A DNA stretch of 35,600 nt from assembly GCA_019873655.1 (NCBI GenBank), contig JAIOAU010000027.1, forward strand, positions 1 through 35,600, written 5' to 3'. The first letter of the stretch is position 1; every line of letters begins with the position of its first letter. Source of the stretch: Chloroflexota bacterium (GTDB taxonomy: Bacteria > Chloroflexota > Anaerolineae > Anaerolineales > Villigracilaceae). The translations under genes were made by a program, and so were the position numbers. Positions 29,908 through 35,600 of this stretch are shown here, one piece after another. Below the pieces are notes generated by a model. It had not been told where the DNA came from. It worked only from the letters and a program-made list of their open reading frames with translations, and made no database searches.

Positions 29908-31347
29908 ATGAACGAAACCGCTGTCATCAAAGAGAAAGGCCTGCCGTTCTTTACCAAGATGATCTTCGGTTCGGGGGACTGGAGCATCGCCACCTTCGGC
30001 ACGCTGCGACAACTGTTCTACGCCATCTTCCTGACGGACGTCGTCGGCCTGGACGCCCGGCTGGCCTCCGTCGCCGCCCTGCTGGGAATCGTGTGGGATG
30101 CCCTCAACGATCCGCTGGTGGGGACGCTGAGCGACCGGGTGCGCACCCGCTGGGGACGGAGGCGTCCGTTCTTGCTGTGGTTTGCCATCCCGTATGGGGC
30201 TGCCTTTGTGATGTTGTGGTGGGCGCCGCCCTTCGAAAACCAGTTGGCCCTGGCAGCCACGGTGATGCTGGTCTACATGTTGAGCGACACGCTCCAGACG
30301 CTAGTCAGTGTGCCGCTCTACGCCCTGACCCCCGACATCAGCCGCGATTACGATGAACGCACTTCCCTGACCGGCTATCGTATGTTCTTCAACCTGGTCG
30401 CCTCGCTGGTGGCGGCGGTGGCCGCGCCTGCCATCGTGGACGCCGTCCTGAGCAGCGGGGGAACGCAGCAGCAAGGCTACTTCATCGTTTCGGCCATTTT
30501 CGGCGGGCTGGCGGTCATTCCGCTCCTGCTCATCTTCTTCGTCGTCCGCGAACAGCCGCGCCCGGCCGAGGAGGAAAAAGAAGCGCATGTTCCCTTCATC
30601 GTCATCCTGCGCACGGCGTGGAGCAACATCCCTTTCCGCTTCGCCACCGCCTTGTACATGCTCAACTGGATCACCTTCGACCTGATCGGCCTGGTGCTGC
30701 CTTTTTTCGTGGCCTATTGGGTGGCCAGCGGGGATTTGCTCAAAAAGGCGCTCGGCCTGCCGCTCGAATCGACCGTCTTCGCCTTCCTGCTGGTGACTTC
30801 GGTCGTTGTGCTGCCCTTCTGGGTCTGGCTGGCGAAAAAACTGAGCAAGAACATCGCCTATATCATTGGGATGGCTTTCTGGGCTGTGGTGCAGATTCTC
30901 ATCTTCACCATCCAGCCGGGCCAGGTGACCTACATCCTGATTCTCTCGGTGGCCGCCGGCGTCTCGGTCGCCACGGCGCACGTGCTGCCAGACTCCATCT
31001 TCCCCGATGTCATCGAGTGGGATGAACTGCGCACCCGCCGCCGACAGGAGGGCATCTACTACGGGGTCAAGAACTTCATCCGCAAACTGACCGGCGCGCT
31101 GGCGATCTTCATCGCCTTGCAGGTGCTCGGCTGGGTCGGCTACCAGTCGCCGCCCGAAGGAGCGACCTTTTTCGTCCAATCGCCCGCCACGCTGACCGCC
31201 ATCCGCATCCTGATCGGCCCCTTCGGGGCGGCCCTGCTCTTGAGCGCCATCGCGATCGCCTGGTTCTACCCGCTGACGCGCGAAAAACATGGCCGCATCC
31301 GCCGTCTGCTGGCGCGGCGACGCGAGAAAAAACAGAACGGCGGGTAG
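29908..31347 (+). CDS. GPH-family sugar/cation symporter (MelB-like), copy 1
   Basis: The 479-residue protein has about 12 hydrophobic spans and belongs to the glycoside-pentoside-hexuronide:cation symporter family within the MFS. The signature between spans 2 and 3, 'DALNDPLVGTLSDRVRTRWGRRRPFLLW', is present. A second conserved block is 'LPDSIFPDVIEWDELRTRRRQEGIYYG', which includes the family's charged loop. Such transporters bring in glycosides with H+ or Na+. The substrate is not predictable. A GAGGAG site precedes the ATG. It is followed by a paralogue after 23 bases. Confidence 0.9.
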   Translation: MNETAVIKEKGLPFFTKMIFGSGDWSIATFGTLRQLFYAIFLTDVVGLDARLASVAALLGIVWDALNDPLVGTLSDRVRTRWGRRRPFLLWFAIPYGAAFVMLWWAPPFENQLALAATVMLVYMLSDTLQTLVSVPLYALTPDISRDYDERTSLTGYRMFFNLVASLVAAVAAPAIVDAVLSSGGTQQQGYFIVSAIFGGLAVIPLLLIFFVVREQPRPAEEEKEAHVPFIVILRTAWSNIPFRFATALYMLNWITFDLIGLVLPFFVAYWVASGDLLKKALGLPLESTVFAFLLVTSVVVLPFWVWLAKKLSKNIAYIIGMAFWAVVQILIFTIQPGQVTYILILSVAAGVSVATAHVLPDSIFPDVIEWDELRTRRRQEGIYYGVKNFIRKLTGALAIFIALQVLGWVGYQSPPEGATFFVQSPATLTAIRILIGPFGAALLLSAIAIAWFYPLTREKHGRIRRLLARRREKKQNGG

Positions 31348-31370
31348 CCCCTTCTCCCCGCGGCGCAATC

Positions 31371-32807
31371 GTGGAAACCCGACTCCCCTTCCTCACCAAA
31401 CTCATCTACGGTTCCGGCGACTGGGGCCTGTCCAGCAGCGGGATGATGCGCTCGGTCTTCTATGCCATCTACATGACCGATGTGGTCGGCCTGGACCCGC
31501 GCCTGGCCTCCCTGGGGGCGCTGATCGGCATCATCTGGGACGCCATCAACGACCCGCTGATCGGCCGTCTCAGCGACCGGGTGCGCACCCGCTGGGGACG
31601 GCGGCGGCCGTTCCTGTTGTGGTTCGCCGTTCCGTTTGCGCTTGGCTTCACCTTGCTGTGGTGGGCCCCGCCGTGGGAGAGTCAACTTGCCCTGACCATC
31701 TACATCACCTGCGCTTACATGCTGGCCGATACGCTCACCACCCTGGTCAGCGTTCCCTTTCTCTCCCTGACCCCCGAACTGGCCGCCGATTACGACAGCC
31801 GCACCTCGCTGACGGGTTTCCGCACCTTCTTCCAGTTGACCGCCTCGCTGACCGTCGTCGTCGCCGCCCCGGCCATCGTGGACGCCATGCTGGCCGCCGG
31901 TCACAGCCAGCAGCAAGGCTTCATGCTGACGGCGGCCCTCTTCGGCTCGCTGGGGGCGGTTTCCTTCCTGCTCATCTTCTGGCGGGTGCGCGAGACCGCC
32001 TCGCCCGAACAGAACGAAACCCTGCCAATTCGTCAGACTCTGAAAACCGCCTGGCAGAACGTCCCCTTCCGCTTCGCGGTCGGCATTCACCTGCTCAACT
32101 GGTCGGCCGTGGACATGGTGGCGGTGTTGGTGCCTTATTTCCTGCTCTACTGGATCGCCCGCGGCGACCTGCTGGCCAAGGTCAATCTGTTCGGCCTGCC
32201 GGTGGCCCTCGAGTCGGCCTTCTTCGGCCTGCTGATGCTGGCCTGCATCCTGAGCCTGCCTTTCTGGCTGTGGCTGGCGCATCGTTCGAGCAAACCGCTG
32301 GCCTACCTTTCGGGCATGACCATCTTCCTCGTCGCTCAACTCCTGCTCTTCGGAGTCGGCCCGGGGCAGATGACGGCCGCCCTCGTCCTGGCCGTCCTGG
32401 CCGGCGTGGGAATCTCGGCCGCCTACACCCTGCCCGATTCCATCTTCCCCGACATCATCGAATGGGACGAACTGCGCACCCGCCGCCGCCAGGAGGGAAT
32501 CTACTACGGGGCGCGCGCCTTCGTCCGCAAATTGACCGGCGCGTTGACCATCTTCGGCGCTTTGCAAATCCTCGGCTGGGCCGGTTACCAGGCCCCGCCC
32601 GAAGGGGCGACGCTCTTCCGTCAGCCCGATTCGGCGCTGCTGGCCATTCGTCTGCTGATTTCGCCCATCGGCGCGCTGCTCCTGTTCGGCGCGGCGACGC
32701 TGGCCTGGTTCTATCCGCTGACGCGCGAAAAGCACGGCCGCATCCGCCGTCTGCTGGCGCGGCGCAAACAACGCCGTCAGGAAAAAATGCAGCCAGAAAG
32801 TCCGTAA
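31371..32807 (+). CDS. GPH-family sugar/cation symporter (MelB-like), copy 2
   Basis: This 478-residue paralogue shares the signature 'DAINDPLIGRLSDRVRTRWGRRRPFLLW' and 'LPDSIFPDIIEWDELRTRRRQEGIYYG' with the gene before it. It begins at GTG (31371), with no clear Shine-Dalgarno, and is probably translated by coupling with copy 1. Both have the same C-terminal 'WFYPLTREKHGRIRRLLARR'. The two are tandem duplicates that have diverged along their whole length, most visibly in the membrane spans, so they may handle different substrates. No glycosidase gene is adjacent to indicate which sugars. Confidence 0.9.
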   Translation: METRLPFLTKLIYGSGDWGLSSSGMMRSVFYAIYMTDVVGLDPRLASLGALIGIIWDAINDPLIGRLSDRVRTRWGRRRPFLLWFAVPFALGFTLLWWAPPWESQLALTIYITCAYMLADTLTTLVSVPFLSLTPELAADYDSRTSLTGFRTFFQLTASLTVVVAAPAIVDAMLAAGHSQQQGFMLTAALFGSLGAVSFLLIFWRVRETASPEQNETLPIRQTLKTAWQNVPFRFAVGIHLLNWSAVDMVAVLVPYFLLYWIARGDLLAKVNLFGLPVALESAFFGLLMLACILSLPFWLWLAHRSSKPLAYLSGMTIFLVAQLLLFGVGPGQMTAALVLAVLAGVGISAAYTLPDSIFPDIIEWDELRTRRRQEGIYYGARAFVRKLTGALTIFGALQILGWAGYQAPPEGATLFRQPDSALLAIRLLISPIGALLLFGAATLAWFYPLTREKHGRIRRLLARRKQRRQEKMQPESP

Positions 32808-32869
32808 GCCCTCCCTTGTAACCGGCCAGCATTGCGCGTACACTTGGAGAAACACCCCGCGGAGGAACC

Positions 32870-34420
32870 ATGACCTTTCTCGCCGTCCTGCTCGCCTTGC
32901 TCCCCATCCTGGTCGTCCTTGTCCTGCTCCTGTGGCGGCGCATGGCCGCCGACCTGGCCGGACTCATCGGCTGGGGCGTCGCCGTCCTAGCCGCCGTGTT
33001 CTACTTCCAGACCCCGCCCGCCGTGGCGCTGACCGCCAGCCTGGCGGGCGTGGTGGCCTCCTTTCCCATCACGCTGATGGTCGCCGCCTCGCTCCTGCAA
33101 ATCTTCCTCATGGCCGAGACCGGCGCGTTGGCGCGCGTCGTCGCCCTCATCAAGACCATCTCGCCCGCCGACCAGGTGGTGCAAATCATGATCGTCAACG
33201 TCGGCTTCGGGACGCTCCTGGCCGCGCTGGGCGCGACGCCCGTCTCCATCCTGCCGCCCATCATGCTGGCTCTCGGCTACTCGTCCTTCGTCGCCATCGC
33301 CCTGCCCGCCATCGGCTACGACGCCCTGTGCACCTACGCCTTGCTGGGCGTGCCGGTGGTGGTCTTCTCCGGCATGGTCGGCCTGCCGGTGAACGAAGTC
33401 GGCGGCTACTTTGCCCGCTTCATGCCGGTCATCAGCACCTGCATCGCCCTCGGCATGTTGTGGATTGTCGGACGCTGGAAACTGGTCTGGAAGGGACTGC
33501 TGCCGGCGCTCCTTTCGGGACTCTCGGCCGGGTTCGTCGCCGTTGGCATGAACGCCGTCGGCCTGGTGCCGCTGACGGGCGTGGCCGCCGGCCTGGGCGT
33601 GATTCTCACCATGCTGTTCTACCTTGTGGCTACACGAAAACCGCTGCGCGACCGCGCCGCCCTGACCGAAGCAGACCGGAGCGCCGAACAGCGTCTCCCG
33701 CTTGGGGCGGCCCTCTCCCCCTGGCTGATTCTGGTCGTCTTCGCCGTGCTGGTCAACCTGCCCGCCCTGCCCTTCTACGACCTGACCTTCAAGACCCTCT
33801 CCATGCCGGTCGAAATCATCCCCGGCGCGCCGGAGAAGGTGCGACTCTTCTGGCAAGCCTATTTCTGGATTCTGGTCAGCACCCTGCTGGCCCTGCCCTT
33901 CCTGAAGCCCACCAGACAGCAACTCGGCGCCTCGCTCAAGAAATGGCTCCAGCGCGCCCCGCGCCCGATGCTGGCCTCGGCGGTCTTCTTCGCCATCGCC
34001 TACCTGATGAACCACTCCGGCAAGGGCCTGGACTGGACGCTGGCCGACCCGTCGCGCAACATGATCGTCGTCCTGGCAAACGCCTCGGCGGCGGCCTTCG
34101 GCAGACTCTACCCGCTGGCCGCGCCGTACCTGGGGCTGCTGGCCGGGTTCGTCAGCGGGTCGGAGGCCTCGGCCATCGCCATGCTGACTCATCTGCATCT
34201 TGCCACTGCCGAACAGATCGGCGCAGTCGGACTGCTCATCGCGGCGGTCAGCGGCATCGGCGGCGGACTGGCCTCGGTCATCTCCCCGGCCAAGTTGCAG
34301 AACGCCGCGGCGGCCATCGGACGCATCGGCGAGGAGGCCGGCGTGCTGCGCGTCACCTTCGTCATCTCGCTGGTCATCACCGCCGTGGCCGCGGCCATGG
34401 CCATGCTCTGGGCATTCTAG
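32870..34420 (+). CDS. L-lactate permease family (LctP) transporter
   Basis: The 516-residue protein is strongly hydrophobic, with around 13 spans. It has LctP-family features such as 'VVQIMIVNVGFGTLLAALGATPVSILPPIMLALGYSSFVAIALPAIGYDAL' and the C-terminal 'AGFVSGSEASAIAMLTHLHLATAEQIG...GLASVISPAKLQNAAAAIG'. Family members import L-lactate, D-lactate or glycolate with H+. GGAGG precedes the ATG. A terminator follows at 34438. There is no adjacent lactate dehydrogenase or lactate-utilisation operon, so the substrate is not confirmed. Confidence 0.85.
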   Translation: MTFLAVLLALLPILVVLVLLLWRRMAADLAGLIGWGVAVLAAVFYFQTPPAVALTASLAGVVASFPITLMVAASLLQIFLMAETGALARVVALIKTISPADQVVQIMIVNVGFGTLLAALGATPVSILPPIMLALGYSSFVAIALPAIGYDALCTYALLGVPVVVFSGMVGLPVNEVGGYFARFMPVISTCIALGMLWIVGRWKLVWKGLLPALLSGLSAGFVAVGMNAVGLVPLTGVAAGLGVILTMLFYLVATRKPLRDRAALTEADRSAEQRLPLGAALSPWLILVVFAVLVNLPALPFYDLTFKTLSMPVEIIPGAPEKVRLFWQAYFWILVSTLLALPFLKPTRQQLGASLKKWLQRAPRPMLASAVFFAIAYLMNHSGKGLDWTLADPSRNMIVVLANASAAAFGRLYPLAAPYLGLLAGFVSGSEASAIAMLTHLHLATAEQIGAVGLLIAAVSGIGGGLASVISPAKLQNAAAAIGRIGEEAGVLRVTFVISLVITAVAAAMAMLWAF

Positions 34421-34437
34421 ATTTCGTTCGCTCCGAC

Positions 34438-34475
34438 AACCGGCGGGCCGGCGCAGCGTCCGCCGGTTATCTTTT
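34438..34475 (+). terminator. Terminator downstream of the LctP gene
   Basis: AACCGGCGG (34438-34446) and CCGCCGGTT (34460-34468) form a perfect 9-bp stem with a 13-base loop, followed by ATCTTTT. Confidence 0.6.
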
Positions 34476-34557
34476 GCAGGCTCTTTCCCACCCTGACGAC
34501 GGGGGAAAATTTACAAAAACTTTATCCACTCTTCGCGGCCAGTTTACCGTGGACGAA

Positions 34558-34563
34558 TATGAT
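34558..34563 (+). promoter_or_regulatory. -10 box of the DUF4405-like gene
   Basis: TATGAT ends 7 bases before the ATG at 34571. No Shine-Dalgarno is seen. This box supports choosing 34571 over the ATG at 34559, which would lie inside it. Confidence 0.4.
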
Positions 34564-34570
34564 TTGTGTC

Positions 34571-35431
34571 ATGAACACCAATCGGCAAAAAGGAAACTGG
34601 CTCCTGGATTTTCTCCTTTTCATCGGATTCCTGGTCTCCTTCTTCCTCGACCTGACAGGATTGCCGCTCCACCAGTGGATCGGCGTCATCGGCGGGGCGT
34701 TGATCGCCTGGCACCTGATTCTGCACTGGAACTGGGTCAAGGCCATCACCTGCCGGTTCTTCGGGAAGACATGCGGCCAGGCGAGAGTCTATTATCTGCT
34801 CGACGTCATCCTGACGGCAGGTTTCCTGCTCATTCTGGTCAGCGGGCTGGTCATCTCGACCTGGCTGAACCTTCCGCTGACGAATTATCTGGACTGGAAA
34901 GCATTCCATGTCGCCGCTTCCTTGACCACCCTGGCCGTCCTGGTCCTCAAAATCGTCCTGCACTGGCGCTGGATTCTGCGAACGGCGAGCCAGCCGCTTT
35001 TCCTGCCCTCCCGTCCGCCTCTCAAACCGAGCCCGGCCGCCGCCGGCATGAGCCGCAGAGATTTCTTGAAACTGGTTGGCATCGTCGGCGCGGCTTCCCT
35101 GCTGGCCGCCTATTCGGCGGTCAACGACAACCGGGCGGCGCAGGCCGTCTCGCCCACCGGGACTCCCCCCTCCCCCACACCGACCCAAGGGCCAAACGCC
35201 TCGCTGAACAAGAACGCTGCCCAGGCAACCTATTCGGACGCCGCTCCGACTGCCGTCTGGCCAGAGGCGACCAGCACCCTCCCGCCCACCTCGACCCCCG
35301 CCGCCGCGCCGACCGAGAGCATCCCCGGCTGCATCGTCCGGTGCAGCAACCATTGCTCCTATCCCGGCAGTTGCCGCCGCTATCAGGATACGAACTTCAA
35401 CAACCTGTGCGATCTCGGCGAATGTCTGTAA
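34571..35431 (+). CDS. DUF4405-like membrane protein with Tat-like segment and Cys-rich tail
   Basis: The 286-residue protein has four membrane spans in residues ~10-130, with His residues spaced across them ('LPLHQWIGVIGGALIAWHLILHWNW', 'FHVAAS', 'VLHWRW') as in DUF4405/cytochrome b-like proteins, suggesting haem ligation. Next is an 'MSRRDFLKLVGIVGAASLLAAY' segment resembling a twin-arginine signal or signal anchor, a Pro/Thr-rich linker, and a tail with six cysteines (CIVRCSNHC...SCRRY...LCDLGEC). Such a tail resembles Cys-rich modules of Fe-S or redox proteins, but I cannot assign it. It may be a membrane electron-transfer protein with an outside Cys module. An alternative start at 34559 adds four residues. 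Confidence 0.75.
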   Translation: MNTNRQKGNWLLDFLLFIGFLVSFFLDLTGLPLHQWIGVIGGALIAWHLILHWNWVKAITCRFFGKTCGQARVYYLLDVILTAGFLLILVSGLVISTWLNLPLTNYLDWKAFHVAASLTTLAVLVLKIVLHWRWILRTASQPLFLPSRPPLKPSPAAAGMSRRDFLKLVGIVGAASLLAAYSAVNDNRAAQAVSPTGTPPSPTPTQGPNASLNKNAAQATYSDAAPTAVWPEATSTLPPTSTPAAAPTESIPGCIVRCSNHCSYPGSCRRYQDTNFNNLCDLGECL

Positions 35432-35600
35432 TCGTGGGGCCTGCGGCGCCGAAAAACTCCCTGGGACAAAAAACATCCGCGTTCTAACATAGAAGATTTG
35501 TTGCGTAATTGTATAAAGTTGAATCGTTCTCCATGATGCGAGGAGATCGCCAAAGGTCACCAGGTGACTGCAAGCGCCAAGCGCCGTTGAATGCGCGGAT
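35432..35600. other. Intergenic end of window, no gene seen
   Basis: No ORF of note is present. A palindrome GTCACC-A-GGTGAC lies near 35557-35569 and CTCC/GGAG arms flank it upstream, so the stretch may form an RNA structure at the 5' leader of a gene beyond the window. It does not match any riboswitch consensus that I can recall. Confidence 0.25.

Noticed and set aside
32932-35487. An 851-residue plus-strand frame overlapping the LctP and DUF4405-like genes
   Set aside because: It is an out-of-frame shadow rich in Arg, Gly and Pro, as expected from GC-rich DNA, while the other frame gives clear membrane proteins.
35500-35600. Riboswitch at the window end
   Set aside because: Short complementary segments exist but none of the riboswitch consensus cores that I know is recognisable, and the downstream gene is outside the window.

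Overview
The window looks like a chromosomal segment of a Chloroflexota bacterium, most likely class Anaerolineae. This is an inference from protein character. The DNA is GC-rich, lipoproteins carry long Pro/Thr linkers after the lipobox, and a roadblock/LC7 + V4R + response-regulator cassette is present. There are also tandem GPH-type symporters and a G5/3D-domain lipoprotein. No rRNA or phylogenetic marker was searched, so the taxonomy is tentative.

Layout. 0.1-3 kb (+): a small acidic Cys-containing protein, a small membrane protein, a DUF348/G5/3D cell-wall lipoprotein and rsmA. 3-5.6 kb (-): a dolichol/polyprenol-phosphate mannosyltransferase-like enzyme, then a signalling cassette (roadblock, V4R, response regulator with degenerate GGDEF). 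5.8-7.1 kb (+): an L,D-transpeptidase and tRNA-Asp(GTC) with its own promoter and terminator, followed by a decayed gene remnant. 7.5-16.8 kb (-): a visibly AT-richer five-gene operon. In transcription order it encodes an Rv3378c-like diterpene synthase/tuberculosinyl-transferase-type cis-prenyltransferase fold protein, a KAP NTPase fused to an FGE/C-type-lectin domain, a STAND NTPase with TPRs, a second STAND-like NTPase with an N-terminal Cys-rich repeat, and a radical SAM/SPASM enzyme with a PqqD-like C-terminus. 16.8-20.2 kb (-): ABC-F ATPase, a hypothetical protein and ruvA. 20.2-27.2 kb (-): a zinc-type uptake region with a Fur-family regulator, a 65-aa membrane protein, znuA/znuC/znuB-like genes interrupted by a four-helix-bundle cassette, and two M1-type peptidase lipoproteins. 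27.3-29.8 kb (-): two membrane-anchored rhodaneses and a YprB-like exonuclease. 29.9-35.4 kb (+): two GPH symporters, an L-lactate-permease-type transporter and a DUF4405-like membrane protein with a Cys-rich tail.

The most interesting part is the 7.5-16.8 kb island. Its five genes overlap or are closely spaced, differ in base composition from their neighbours, and combine two or three signal-transducing P-loop NTPases with a terpene-type enzyme and a peptide-modifying type of radical SAM enzyme. The Cys-repeat NTPase carries the motif ASDCDCASDCDCASDCAC just before its P-loop domain, and its stop codon overlaps the radical SAM start codon. I infer that this repeat may be the substrate of the radical SAM enzyme, a RiPP-precursor-like segment built into an NTPase. 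The whole may be a conflict/immunity or signalling system. This is a hypothesis.

A second theme is repeats. Degenerate period-7 arrays fill four co-directional gene junctions, two of them forming an inverted pair around the four-helix-bundle gene. A separate 30-bp-period repeat has expanded in frame inside the YprB-like exonuclease. A third theme is regulation. Matching 7-5-7 palindromes (ATTGAAA-N5-TTTCAAT type) precede both the Fur-family gene and znuA and probably are its operators, and several genes have a -10 box only 7-9 nt before the ATG, suggesting leaderless mRNAs.
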